Assembly (NCBI GenBank): GCA_002702685.1
Contig: PABD01000109.1
Span: forward strand, 1 to 51,205
Origin: Planctomyces sp.
Lineage (GTDB): Bacteria > Planctomycetota > Planctomycetia > Planctomycetales > Planctomycetaceae
Length of the DNA stretch: 51,205 nt
Reading direction: 5' to 3'
Position numbers and translations under genes: made by a program. This document shows positions 43,376 to 51,205 of the stretch, piece by piece; within the stretch, counting starts at the first letter, position 1; every line of letters begins with the position of its first letter. A model generated the notes under the pieces. The model searched no databases, had not been told where the DNA came from, and saw only the letters and a program-made list of their open reading frames with translations.

Positions 43376-44413
43376 TCAAGCAGTCGCGCGGGACGGGATT
43401 TCTTTCACGTCGTAGTACTCTTTGTACCACTGCACGAAGTTGGCGATGCCCGTTTCAATCGATGTGGCCGGTTTGAAGCCGACATCATTGATCAGGTCAG
43501 CGACGTCCGCATAGGTAGCGGGGACGTCTCCCGGTTGCATCGGCAGCATATTCTTGACGGCTCGTTTGCCGAGGCATTTTTCGAGTGTCTCGATCATGTA
43601 CATCAGCTTGACGGGCTGATTGTTACCGATATTGTAGATCCGGAACGGCGCGCGGCTGGTTCCCGGATCGGGTTGGAAGCTGCTCCAGTGATCGTTCTTC
43701 GCAGCCGTGTTATCAGCGACGCGAATCACGCCTTCGACGATATCGTCGATGTAGGTGAAGTCGCGTTGCATCTTTCCTTCGTTGAAGACGTCAATGGCAC
43801 GCCCTTCAAGAATGGCCTTTGTGAACAGGAAGAGCGCCATATCGGGCCGACCCCATGGACCATAGACCGTAAAGAATCGAAGCCCCGTGGTCGGCAGGTC
43901 GTAAAGATGGCTGTAAGTATGCGCCATCAACTCATTCGCTTTTTTACTCGCCGCGTAGAGGCTGAGCGGATGATCGACATTGTGATGCACCGAGAACGGC
44001 ATCAAGGTGTTCGCCCCGTAAACAGAACTGGACGACGCATACACCAGGTGCTTCACCCCGTTGTGGCGACACCCTTCGAGGATGTTGACGAAGCCGACGA
44101 TGTTGCTGTCGACATAAGCGTGCGGGTTCTCGAGTGAATAGCGAACCCCCGCCTGGGCGGCGAGATTGATCACGACGTCGAACTGATGTTCGGCGAACAA
44201 GCGTGCGATCGCGTCACGGTCTTCCAGATTGATCCGGGCGATGGTGAAATTGGGATCATCGGAAATGCGGCCCAGCCGGTTTTCTTTGAGCTGCACATCA
44301 TAATAGTCGTTCAGGTTATCGAGGCCTACGACATGGTCCCCGCGTTCGAGCAGTCTCATGGAGACATGCGAACCGATAAATCCTGCTGCGCCTGTTACGA
44401 GGTATTTCGTCAT
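43376..44413 (-). CDS. NAD-dependent epimerase, UDP-glucuronate 4-epimerase type
   Basis: A 345-residue extended short-chain dehydrogenase. Cofactor loop [12 protein letters not shown] (6-17), the [17 protein letters not shown] signature of UDP-glucuronate/UDP-GlcNAc 4-epimerases, catalytic YAASSSVYG and [10 protein letters not shown] (Tyr/Lys). It likely converts UDP-glucuronate to UDP-galacturonate for surface polysaccharide. Start ATG 44413. It lies on the same strand as the membrane-fused epimerase (138-base gap); together they suggest a small sugar-nucleotide set. Confidence 0.9.
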   Translation of the reverse strand: MTKYLVTGAAGFIGSHVSMRLLERGDHVVGLDNLNDYYDVQLKENRLGRISDDPNFTIARINLEDRDAIARLFAEHQFDVVINLAAQAGVRYSLENPHAYVDSNIVGFVNILEGCRHNGVKHLVYASSSSVYGANTLMPFSVHHNVDHPLSLYAASKKANELMAHTYSHLYDLPTTGLRFFTVYGPWGRPDMALFLFTKAILEGRAIDVFNEGKMQRDFTYIDDIVEGVIRVADNTAAKNDHWSSFQPDPGTSRAPFRIYNIGNNQPVKLMYMIETLEKCLGKRAVKNMLPMQPGDVPATYADVADLINDVGFKPATSIETGIANFVQWYKEYYDVKEIPSRATA

Positions 44414-44550
44414 GATCAGAGTTCTTGTGTTGAGCCACTTGAAACCCGCGATGCCCCGCAGGACCGTCGCCGGCTGAAGTTATTATAACGGAGGAAGTAG
44501 CGGACGCATGCCCGATTTACCCGGCGGAACGGGAATTCGGGAGAGGTTCG

Positions 44551-46149
44551 TCAGGCGACGCGCTGGAGGAATTTCTGGGTCATCGGCATTTCGTTCTCGG
44601 ACGCCTTCCGCTCGAATTTCAAAATGGTGAGCCCATGATCCTGCAAGTGCTGGCGGTTACTGTAGATCGGATCGGACCAGTCCGAGACCTGCCCGCTACG
44701 AACCGCGTTGACGATTTCGCTGATTCCATCTTCGAGTTTCACCGAGGCCCGGAAACCGAGGCGGCTCTTGATCTTGTCGAAATTGACACGGTAATTGCGG
44801 GGGTCTTCGTCGTTGCGGATTTCTTCGAATTCGGCGTCCGGAGCCATCTGTTTCACGATCTGGCCGAGCTGCGTCAGGGTGTAGTTCTGGCTTTCGTCAC
44901 CGACGTTGAAGATTTCCCCGCCAACTTTGCTGAGCGGAGCCTGCAGCGACATCACGATCGAACGGGCGAGGTCCACGGTGTGAACGAAGGGACGCCATTG
45001 TTCGCCGTTGAAGACGCGGAATTTTTTCTGGGTCACTGCCTGGGCGGGCAACAGATTGGCGACCAGATCGAAGCGGGGGCGGTGCGACCAGCCGTAAGCG
45101 GTGGCAAACCGGAGAATTGTCGGCTGGAACACGGAGTCGGCCGTCTCCAGCAGAACTTTCTCCGCGTCGATTTTGGTTGTCGCATAGAGCGAGACGGGGT
45201 TCAGATCGGATTGTTCATCGCGGATATCGTCACTCGCACCATAGACGCTGCAGGTCGACGCAAAGATGAAACGGGAGATTCCGTTCGCCCGGGCGAGTTG
45301 GGCGATCATCTTGGCCGCGGCGTAGTTGACGGCAATGGTTGTTTCGGAGTCGATGGAACAGGCGGGGTCACCGACGATCGCGGCAAGGTGAACAACGGCG
45401 TCCATTCCCTTGAGACCACGAACGACATCTTCAACGTTGCGGAAGTCCCCTTCCATCACTTCGAGGCGGGGATGATCCAGAAGTTCGCTCAAGGCGTTGA
45501 TACCGAAGAGTTGCAGGTCCAGAACGCGGACGCGGTAACCGGCATCGAGCAGTTGACGGGTGGCGATCGAGCCGATGTAGCCCGCGCCGCCGACGACGAG
45601 GACGTCTTCGACTTTCTCTTTGACGTGGGAGCGACGAAGCTCAACCCGGTATCGCTGGGCGACGTACATCCGGGAGAATCGGCTGGCGGTGACGAAGGTG
45701 TAGAGGAACGCCCACGCGAGGCCAATCGCACCGACGACTTTAGCCGTGCTTTCCAGGACCATGCTGCCGACGATCGCGCTGAACACGAAGCCGACCAGGC
45801 AGGCGGAGGCGACGGAAGTGAGGCGTTTCCAGACATGGCTGCTGGGGACAGGTTTATAGAGTCCGCAGAGTGCGAACATCGCGATGGCCGATCCGGAAAA
45901 CCAACCCGCACTTGCCAGCAATTCGGCATTGATGCGGGCGATGATGTATCCGATCGGGCTGCCAAGGGTCACTTTGCCGGTCGCGGCCAGTGAAAAAAGA
46001 GCGGCACAGGCGAGCGACGCATTCGCGAGACAGAAGTCGACTGCGACACGCAGGGCAACTTGTTTACCAGAGGAAGAATTGAAGAAACGGGACCAGAGTT
46101 TATGTTTTAAGCTGGTGGACTTATGCGCGTCGACTGACGGTGCTGTCAT
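44551..46149 (-). CDS. Membrane domain fused to an SDR-type NAD-dependent epimerase
   Basis: A 532-residue protein. Residues about 30-160 hold four hydrophobic segments (VAVDFCLANASLACAALFSL, SGSAIAMFALCGLY, ASACLVGFVFSAIVGSMVLE, VVGAIGLAWAFLYTFVTA). From about 183 a full SDR epimerase begins: VLVVGGAGYIGS, VVHLAAIVGDPACS, FASTCSVYGAS, YATTK (Tyr/Lys). Such a layout resembles FlaA1/CapD-type proteins, but the enzyme part is of GalE/RmlB-like type, not the CapD type. The ribosome site GGAG before ATG 46149 is good. It probably acts on membrane-bound or lipid-linked sugars, or is tethered near the polysaccharide machinery; substrate unknown. Confidence 0.85.
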   Translation of the reverse strand: MTAPSVDAHKSTSLKHKLWSRFFNSSSGKQVALRVAVDFCLANASLACAALFSLAATGKVTLGSPIGYIIARINAELLASAGWFSGSAIAMFALCGLYKPVPSSHVWKRLTSVASACLVGFVFSAIVGSMVLESTAKVVGAIGLAWAFLYTFVTASRFSRMYVAQRYRVELRRSHVKEKVEDVLVVGGAGYIGSIATRQLLDAGYRVRVLDLQLFGINALSELLDHPRLEVMEGDFRNVEDVVRGLKGMDAVVHLAAIVGDPACSIDSETTIAVNYAAAKMIAQLARANGISRFIFASTCSVYGASDDIRDEQSDLNPVSLYATTKIDAEKVLLETADSVFQPTILRFATAYGWSHRPRFDLVANLLPAQAVTQKKFRVFNGEQWRPFVHTVDLARSIVMSLQAPLSKVGGEIFNVGDESQNYTLTQLGQIVKQMAPDAEFEEIRNDEDPRNYRVNFDKIKSRLGFRASVKLEDGISEIVNAVRSGQVSDWSDPIYSNRQHLQDHGLTILKFERKASENEMPMTQKFLQRVA

Positions 46150-46591
46150 AGTGTTCTCCGCAGAGCCAATCCCTGGCCTTATCGAGCTTTCACGCTGAAA
46201 TCGAGAACATCACCGGCGGAAGAGAGAGAGGGACCGTCTGCTGCAGAGTCGGAGTCAAGCGACTGGAAACAACGGAAATCCTTTTCCTGTAGTGATGCGA
46301 TACATCCTTGTATCCTGTTGATGGCAAAGGTGATGAACTCATCCAGAGGTCACGTGGCCTTCACCATGACGTGACCGGACCGAGCCGATCACGCGCGGAT
46401 TATTGAACTTAAGAAACTTTAGGTCAATACGAACATTTTTGAGCTTTTGGTCAAAAAAGGGACCGAAAGGTTCTTTTCTGTTTTGCCGAGTTTCGCTGGG
46501 TTGACGCCGCGCATGAAAAAAACCGGCTTACCTGTCACGCGGGTAAGCCGGTTCTGATCCAATCAATTAACCTGAAGTACTGCATGCGGCC
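46150..46591. other. Intergenic region before the membrane-fused epimerase
   Basis: Holds a terminator (46515-46553, below) and an AT-rich leader with the repeated word GGTCAA (about 46421 and 46449) at 46400-46470. No gene was seen. Confidence 0.35.
46515..46553 (-). terminator. Rho-independent terminator for the Gfo/Idh/MocA gene
   Basis: Read on the minus strand: stem AACCGGCTTACC / GGTAAGCCGGTT (12 bases), followed by a T-run. It lies 40 bases after that gene's stop. Confidence 0.92.
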
Positions 46592-47896
46592 CTAGACGAA
46601 GGGGGTGATTCCCGGCATGGGAACCGGGGCCACTGCCAGCGAGGTCCAGTCATAAGCAGGGGGAGTCAGGTCTTCCTGCGAGTTGAGGGCCTGTTCCCAG
46701 GTGATTTCCTGTCCGGTGTAGGCCGCCATGCGACCCATGATGGCCATCATGGTGCTTTTCGTCATGTAGTCGCCATTGTTGATCGGCTCGCCCTTGCGAA
46801 TCGAGTTGAACAACGCGATGTGCTCGGCATCGTACATGTTGGTTTGGTTGCCACGGAACCGGTAAAGCGATTTGCCGGAGAGGTCTTTGATCTTGTGGCC
46901 CATGACATCGGCGGTCCCTTTGGTGCCGAAGATGTGGTCCGTGACATCGACCGCACAACCATCCTGCTGACGGCAGCGGCTGAATCCGCGGACATCGTTG
47001 TCATACACATACTCGACGGCAAAGTGATCGTAGACGTTGCCATAAATCTCCTGTGTCCGGGTCAGACGACCACCGGTACCACTGGCGGAGATCGGCGTTT
47101 TGTCCTGCATCGCCCAGGCCATCTTGTCGAGGCTGTGGATATGCTGTTCGTTGATATGGTCGCCGGAGAGCCAGTTGTAGTACAGCCAGTTCCGCATCTG
47201 GTATTCCATGTCGCTCCAACCCTCGTCGCGGGGGAAGCTCCAAAGTCCACGGGTGTTGTAACTGGCACGCATGGCGGTGATCTCACCGATCATGCCGTCG
47301 TGAATTCGTTTGAAGATTTCGATCTTCGGTTCGTCATAGCGATAGCAAAGGCCCGAGACGATCGCGAGTCCTTTTTCTTTCGCCAGTTTGCAGGATTCCA
47401 TCACCGACCGCACACCGGGGGCATCCACGGCCACCGGTTTTTCGGCGAAGACATGTTTCCCTTTTTCGACCGCGTAACGAAGTTGTTCGGGCCGGAAGTG
47501 CGGCGGAGTCGCGAGCAGAACGACATCGCACATATCGACGACGCGCTGATAAGCGTCGAAACCGACGAACTTGTTTTCGGGTTCGACCTGAATCTTCTCG
47601 GTGAGTTCGTTGAAAGCGCCCAAGTTGTGCAGCGAGCTTTCAATCTTGTCGCTGAAGGCATCGCCCATCGCAACGAGGCGGGCGCCGTCATCGGCGTTGA
47701 GTGCCTGTCGGGCCGCTCCCGTTCCGCGACCACCACAGCCGATCAAACCGACTTTCAAGGTGTCGGAGGCGCCGGCGTAAACTGCGGATTGCAGTCCGGG
47801 GAGCGTCAGCAGGGAGGAACCAACCGCAGCAGCGGCCGTTGTTTTCAGAAAATCGCGGCGACCTGCGGAAGCGGAATTCTGCTCAGATAAGGGCAT
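46592..47896 (-). CDS. Tat-exported Gfo/Idh/MocA-family oxidoreductase
   Basis: A 434-residue protein from ATG 47896. The start is decided by CAGGAG, nine bases upstream; two earlier in-frame starts (47905, 47917) overlap this ribosome site. Tat signal: GRRDFLKTTAAAAVGSS. The Rossmann loop is LIGCGGRGTGAA and the catalytic Lys motif is AEKPVAV. The central part has GDHINEQHIHSLDK, as in many secreted planctomycete members of this family. It is an NAD(P)-dependent sugar oxidoreductase, folded with cofactor in the cytoplasm and exported. It is divergent from the TIM-barrel gene. Confidence 0.92.
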   Translation of the reverse strand: MPLSEQNSASAGRRDFLKTTAAAAVGSSLLTLPGLQSAVYAGASDTLKVGLIGCGGRGTGAARQALNADDGARLVAMGDAFSDKIESSLHNLGAFNELTEKIQVEPENKFVGFDAYQRVVDMCDVVLLATPPHFRPEQLRYAVEKGKHVFAEKPVAVDAPGVRSVMESCKLAKEKGLAIVSGLCYRYDEPKIEIFKRIHDGMIGEITAMRASYNTRGLWSFPRDEGWSDMEYQMRNWLYYNWLSGDHINEQHIHSLDKMAWAMQDKTPISASGTGGRLTRTQEIYGNVYDHFAVEYVYDNDVRGFSRCRQQDGCAVDVTDHIFGTKGTADVMGHKIKDLSGKSLYRFRGNQTNMYDAEHIALFNSIRKGEPINNGDYMTKSTMMAIMGRMAAYTGQEITWEQALNSQEDLTPPAYDWTSLAVAPVPMPGITPFV

Positions 47897-48335
47897 AGAT
47901 GACATCTCCTGTTTCACAAGCTTCCCGGTGTTACGCGATCTTGAGTTTCGCCGAAGAAGGGAAGTCAGCCTGCTGAAAAGAAAATCGACGCGGCGTTTCT
48001 ATGGTGGGAGCCCAACCGGGGCCAGGATATTGCCGCGTGAAAGTAGTTGAGGGTGGGTCAATCAGGTGGGACGGAATCCACCTTCCGGCTGAGCCGGATG
48101 ACGTTTCCGTACATTTCAACATACCATATCCCGCGGAGCAAATGCGAGCCTCATTCCCGGGAAAGAAACCGGGACCATTCGAATTCGAATTTTCGCTTGG
48201 ACGACCGATATAAGTCGATTTTCATTCCCCGATCGGCCTGACTATGATGAAGTTCCTGAGTCCAACGCCTCCGCCCGTTCGTCCGCCAACGATCTTCGGG
48301 CGGCCGTTTCCCACCTGAACACGAAAGCACCCGCC
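47897..48335. promoter_or_regulatory. Divergent intergenic region, Gfo/Idh/MocA / TIM-barrel protein
   Basis: No gene was seen in 439 bases. It contains a 10-base palindrome TTCCCGGGAA (about 48164-48173) and, just after, a 14-base perfect palindrome ATTCGAATTCGAAT (48177-48190). The pair may be operator sites for one or both divergent genes. Confidence 0.35.
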
Positions 48336-49274
48336 ATGTCCGATCCCGAATCTTTCCTCCCGCGTCGCGAATTCCTCAAACAGGCCGGTTTCGCCACTTT
48401 TTCGGCTGCGGCTCTTTCATCCATGCGCTGGGAGTCTCGTGCGGCAGAGCCTGCGGCGGCGGCGACGGCGGCGCATGGACTCAAAAAGGCGGTCAAAATC
48501 GGGATGGTGCGGGAAGGGGATACGCTCCTCGACAAATTCAATCTCGTCAAATCCCTTGGCTACGATGGGATTGAGCTGAATGCCCCGAATAACCTCAGTC
48601 TCGACGAAGTCCTCGCCGCCCGCGATGAAAGTGGACTGCCGATCCACGGCGTCGTGAATTCAACGCACTGGGACAAAACGCTCTCCCATCCCGATCCCGC
48701 GATTCGCAAAGAGGGCACCGATTCCGTCATTCAATCTGTCAAGGATTCTAAAGCCTACGGGGGAACTTCGGTTCTGGTTGTTGTCGCCAAGGTAGAAAAA
48801 GACGTCCGCTATGATGAAGCATACAAACGCTCGCAGGCGTGCCTGAAAGAAATCCTGCCGCATGCGGAAGACTTGGGCATTCAAGTTCTCGTCGAGAATG
48901 TGTGGAACAACTTCCTGCTGAGCCCGATGGAAGAGGCGACCTATATCGACGAACTCGACAGTCCGATGGCGGGTGCGTATTTCGACGTCGGTAATGTGGT
49001 GCGCTTCGGCTGGCCGGAACACTGGATTCGTATCCTCGGCAAACGGATCAAGAAACTCGACATCAAGGAATACAGCCGCAAACTGCAGTTCGAAGAGGGA
49101 ACAGGCAAAGGCTTCGGTGTCGAACTGGGCGATGGCGATTGCGACTGGCCCGCCGTCATGCAGGCCTTACGCGACATCGGTTACACCGGTTGGGCGACCG
49201 CCGAAGTTGCCGGTGGCGACAAAGCACGCCTCAAAGAAATTGCCGAACGAATGGACAAGTGCTTTGCGAGCTGA
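48336..49274 (+). CDS. Tat-exported sugar phosphate isomerase/epimerase-like TIM-barrel protein
   Basis: A 312-residue protein. Tat signal: PRREFLKQAGFATFSAAALS. It is a xylose isomerase-like TIM barrel: KIGMVREGDTLLDKFNLVKS, GYDGIELNAP, QVLVENVWNNF (metal Glu), GAYFDVGN (Asp), LDIKEYS and ATAEVAGGD (Glu). These match the metal-binding residues of the sugar isomerase/epimerase (AP endonuclease 2) superfamily. Start ATG 48336, no strong ribosome site. It lies 22 bases before the propeller gene, likely the same operon; both may act on external sugars. Confidence 0.88.
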   Translation: MSDPESFLPRREFLKQAGFATFSAAALSSMRWESRAAEPAAAATAAHGLKKAVKIGMVREGDTLLDKFNLVKSLGYDGIELNAPNNLSLDEVLAARDESGLPIHGVVNSTHWDKTLSHPDPAIRKEGTDSVIQSVKDSKAYGGTSVLVVVAKVEKDVRYDEAYKRSQACLKEILPHAEDLGIQVLVENVWNNFLLSPMEEATYIDELDSPMAGAYFDVGNVVRFGWPEHWIRILGKRIKKLDIKEYSRKLQFEEGTGKGFGVELGDGDCDWPAVMQALRDIGYTGWATAEVAGGDKARLKEIAERMDKCFAS

Positions 49275-49296
49275 GCCCATTATTCAATGCGGGCGA

Positions 49297-50271
49297 ATGG
49301 CTGCGGCGCTCTTGAGCGTGGCGATTCTGCTCGGTTCCGCAGTAAGTCCTGCTGCCGCAGAAGAAAAAACCACGGCCTCCCTGCGCATTCTGCTGAAGGG
49401 GGAAGGAGAACTTGAGGTCGCCCCGCACGGCGACGGCAACGTCTACGCGGCGGAGGTGCATCATCATGACGGTCTCTACCGGATGTGGTACGGCGGTCAG
49501 GGGGCCGATGGTCACGACCGGATTCTCTACGCTGTATCGGACGATGGAGAAGCGTGGACGCGTAAGGGGGTCGTCATCGACAACGGCGACGCCAATCACG
49601 TCAACGACCCGACCGTCGCGATCGTGGACGGGCAATACTATATGTATTACACCCGGGCCACCCGCGACGTGATCGACCGCATCTGCCTGGCCACGTCCAA
49701 CGATGGAGAGCACTGGAAAGAACACGGCATCGTCGTTGGTGCCGGTCCCGAAGGAGCGTGGGACGCGTTCTCCATCGGCCGTCCCTCCGTGCTCTATCAT
49801 GAGGGGCGTTTTCATCTCTGGTACGATGGCCGCAAAGATTTTCCCGCCGGTGCCCCCGTGAAGGATGTTCCTCTTTCAGCGAACTCCCGCAGGGCAATTG
49901 GCTATGCCACCTCCCGCGACGGTATCCATTGGCAAAAGCATTCCGCAAACCCGGTCTTCGGCAATAACGCCGGCGGAATTGATGTCTCCCTCTTCGAAGA
50001 TCGATACCTGCTCTTCTACGAATCGGGCCGCGGCACGTGCCTGGCGGAAAGCCCTGATGGAATCCACTGGGAGGATCACGGCCTTTTCCTGCCCAAAACC
50101 GGTGAAGCGGAGGACCAGTTCGGCCACGTCACCCCGCAACTGGTAGTCGACGACCAAACCGGCGACATCAACCTCTACGTCGGAGCCGCCCCGGACCGAT
50201 CCTGGAACAAAAATCAGATCGGGGTGTTTACGATAGATCGAGAGATGTTAAAGCGGTTTCTTGCGCGGTAA
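49297..50271 (+). CDS. Secreted five-bladed beta-propeller, glycosidase (GH43/GH32-like) protein
   Basis: A 324-residue protein, ATG 49297, with a hydrophobic signal peptide (AAALLSVAILLGSAVSPAAA). The mature part has glycosidase-propeller repeats: NVYAAEVHHHDGLYRMWYGG, ILYAVSDDGEAWTRKG, VNDPTVAIVDGQYYMYYT, GRPSVLYHEGRFHLWYDG, IGYATSRDGIHWQKH. These W-x-x-(H/S)-x-D-G-(I/E)-x-W patterns are typical of GH43/GH32-type and related phosphorylases (GH130), but catalytic acids cannot be named without alignment. It likely acts on polysaccharide or oligosaccharide in the periplasm. It follows the TIM-barrel gene by 22 bases. Confidence 0.75.
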   Translation: MAAALLSVAILLGSAVSPAAAEEKTTASLRILLKGEGELEVAPHGDGNVYAAEVHHHDGLYRMWYGGQGADGHDRILYAVSDDGEAWTRKGVVIDNGDANHVNDPTVAIVDGQYYMYYTRATRDVIDRICLATSNDGEHWKEHGIVVGAGPEGAWDAFSIGRPSVLYHEGRFHLWYDGRKDFPAGAPVKDVPLSANSRRAIGYATSRDGIHWQKHSANPVFGNNAGGIDVSLFEDRYLLFYESGRGTCLAESPDGIHWEDHGLFLPKTGEAEDQFGHVTPQLVVDDQTGDINLYVGAAPDRSWNKNQIGVFTIDREMLKRFLAR

Positions 50272-50380
50272 GTTTGAACCCGGAGGCATCCGCGTTCTCA
50301 ACCCGATTACGTGTCATCGGGCATTGGCGTCTGTTCCCTTAAGCATCACCCGTCAGCGGGTGGGGAACAAAAAAAGAGAG

Positions 50381-50453
50381 TGGAGCGGAGGGGAGTCGAA
50401 CCCCCGACCTCTGCATTGCGAACGCAGCGCTCTCCCAACTGAGCTACCGCCCC
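50381..50453 (-). tRNA. tRNA-Ala (anticodon CGC)
   Basis: On the minus strand a full cloverleaf is seen, beginning GGGGCGGTAGCTCAGTTGG with acceptor GGGGCGG / CCGCTCC, anticodon stem CTGCG / TGCAG and loop TTCGCAA, giving anticodon CGC (reads GCG). The G3:U70 pair that marks alanine tRNA is present. The TpsiC arm GGGGGTTCGACTCCCC is normal. No CCA is encoded; a T-run follows six bases later. Confidence 0.97.
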
Positions 50454-51140
50454 ATTTGCGAATCGATCATCAAGTTAAAGCGAATGATCGTCCTGCTTGA
50501 CGATGGGAACCGGGAAAAGGTTCGCTCGAATCAGGTTCGAGTAAGGACCGATTGAATCGGCCGGGCATCGTCAGGTGGCCGCTTGACAGTCCGGTGGATC
50601 CGGAACAGAATTGAGATATTCCTGTCTTACATGGGCCAACTTGCGGGATTTTAACAGAATCGCGGCAACTTCAAAGTCACAAAGGGACTCCGGCATTCCG
50701 GAATCGTATAACTTTGTGGCTGCCGGGCGCTCCGGAACCGATATGTTTGTAGAGAAGACTGTCTGCGGCAGACCTCGCTGACGCCATCTCAAAAAAGACT
50801 GTTTAAGAAAGACTGTTTGGAATTCCAGCGCCTTCACCTGACCGCACCCGACGCACTCTTTCAGGTCACTCAAACATCGGCACCCCATTTCAGACCAGTT
50901 CACGCACCGCAGATTCCGCGGTGCGTCGGTTTCGGGAACCCTTTCATTTCAGGCTCATTTTGCTCACAATCATTCCGGAACTCCTGTTGCGAAAGCCCTT
51001 TCGTAGCGGGCGTCCTATCCGTTCTTCTGTTCTGGAGACGGGTGGAGCTGGCTGATTTCCTGGTGATATGCGCCGCTTGACTTCCCATCAAAGATTCCCT
51101 GAATTCACTATTTGTACGATACCCCTCGGAGAAATGACGC
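50454..51140. other. Gene-free stretch between tRNA-Ala and next gene
   Basis: About 690 bases in which I see no convincing gene; open frames on the minus strand there (about 50571-50903 and 50900-51181) have no ribosome site, no recognisable motif and unusual Cys/Ser/Arg content. The last part is the leader of the gene at 51141. Confidence 0.4.
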
Positions 51141-51205
51141 ATGGCCGAACAATGGCTGGAACAACTGGTAAGCGAAGGCATGATCAGTGCTTCCCAATTG
51201 ATGGA
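51141..51205 (+). CDS. Partial gene, start only (unknown)
   Basis: ATG 51141 with GGAG eight to twelve bases upstream opens a frame running off the right edge: 21 codons (MAEQWLEQLVSEGMISASQL). The helix pattern resembles the first residues of PilB/GspE-type ATPases (a short N-terminal domain with L-x-x-x-G-x-I-x-x-x-Q-L), but 21 residues cannot prove this. Confidence 0.45.
   Translation, partial: MAEQWLEQLVSEGMISASQLM

Noticed and set aside
44635-45993. Plus-strand 452-codon frame opposite the membrane-fused epimerase
   Set aside because: Asp/Gly/Val-rich antisense shadow of a GC-rich gene; the SDR motifs are on the minus strand.
46820-47890. Plus-strand 356-codon frame opposite the Gfo/Idh/MocA gene
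   Set aside because: No motifs; the minus frame has Tat signal and EKP motif.
50347-50362. CACCCG/CGGGTG hairpin near the tRNA as a terminator of the propeller gene
   Set aside because: On the plus strand it is followed by A-run, not T-run, so it is not a typical terminator.
50571-51181. Two minus-strand small frames between tRNA-Ala and the last gene
   Set aside because: No ribosome site, no recognisable motif and odd Cys/Ser/Arg content; taken as chance frames.

Overview
The window looks like chromosomal DNA of a planctomycete, probably of the Planctomycetaceae/Gimesia-like group. This is inferred from gene content, not from a marker-gene tree. The indicators are a TIGR03009-type secreted protein, Tat-exported Gfo/Idh/MocA and TIM-barrel proteins, small lipoproteins of planctomycete type, a SpoVG with an added zinc ribbon, an MfnE-type kinase of the tetrahydromethanopterin/methanofuran C1 branch, and many ExbB/ExbD, vWA and Deg proteins. 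GC content is fairly high and even, and genes sit on both strands in short runs. I see no insertion sequence, prophage, integron or CRISPR array; this is mostly ordinary chromosome.

Layout. 1-6.9 kb: an M16 peptidase-family subunit (cut by the left edge), a Fur-family regulator, a secreted SMP-30-like protein, an MFS transporter, an RraA-like protein, and DUF1569 and DUF309 proteins, closed by a strong terminator. 7.0-13.7 kb, all on the minus strand: a GTG-started nucleoside-hydrolase homologue with a broken metal site, a GcvH-like lipoyl protein, a dicluster ferredoxin-like protein, a squalene-hopene-cyclase-like terpene cyclase, and a DUF116::polyprenyl synthase fusion. This is the most unusual locus in the window. 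13.9-19.2 kb: a TIGR03009-like exported protein and a GlnE-type adenylyltransferase with ACT-like insertions. 19.4-24.0 kb: dnaE and a zinc-ribbon membrane protein. 24.0-25.8 kb: archaeal-type phosphoglycerate mutase and an MfnE-like kinase.

26.1-34.4 kb: two coupled unknown genes (one a lipoprotein), a HEAT-like membrane protein, a Deg/HtrA protease, ispE overlapping spoVG, purQ, a small lipoprotein and a membrane-anchored unknown. 34.5-43.4 kb: a Tat-exported phosphotriesterase-family protein, an S4 RNA-binding protein, a 2-hydroxyacid dehydrogenase, a coiled-coil protein, and a run of vWA protein, repeat protein, ExbB and ExbD, then an M20 peptidase. 43.4-46.2 kb: two nucleotide-sugar epimerases, one with a membrane domain fused to it. 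46.6-50.3 kb: Tat-exported Gfo/Idh/MocA oxidoreductase, Tat-exported sugar isomerase-like protein and a secreted beta-propeller glycosidase-like protein, suggesting carbohydrate use outside the cytoplasm. The window ends with tRNA-Ala(CGC) and the first codons of another gene.

How the parts may work together. The 7-13.7 kb genes combine an isoprenoid chain-making enzyme, a class II terpene cyclase with its catalytic DxDD motif, a lipoyl carrier with its lysine, and an electron-transfer protein. They could make and then reductively or thio-modify a polycyclic lipid, but only the gene order and motifs are seen here; the pathway is a guess. The ExbB/ExbD/vWA group is an envelope energy-transducing module. 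ispE next to spoVG repeats an order known from Bacillus.
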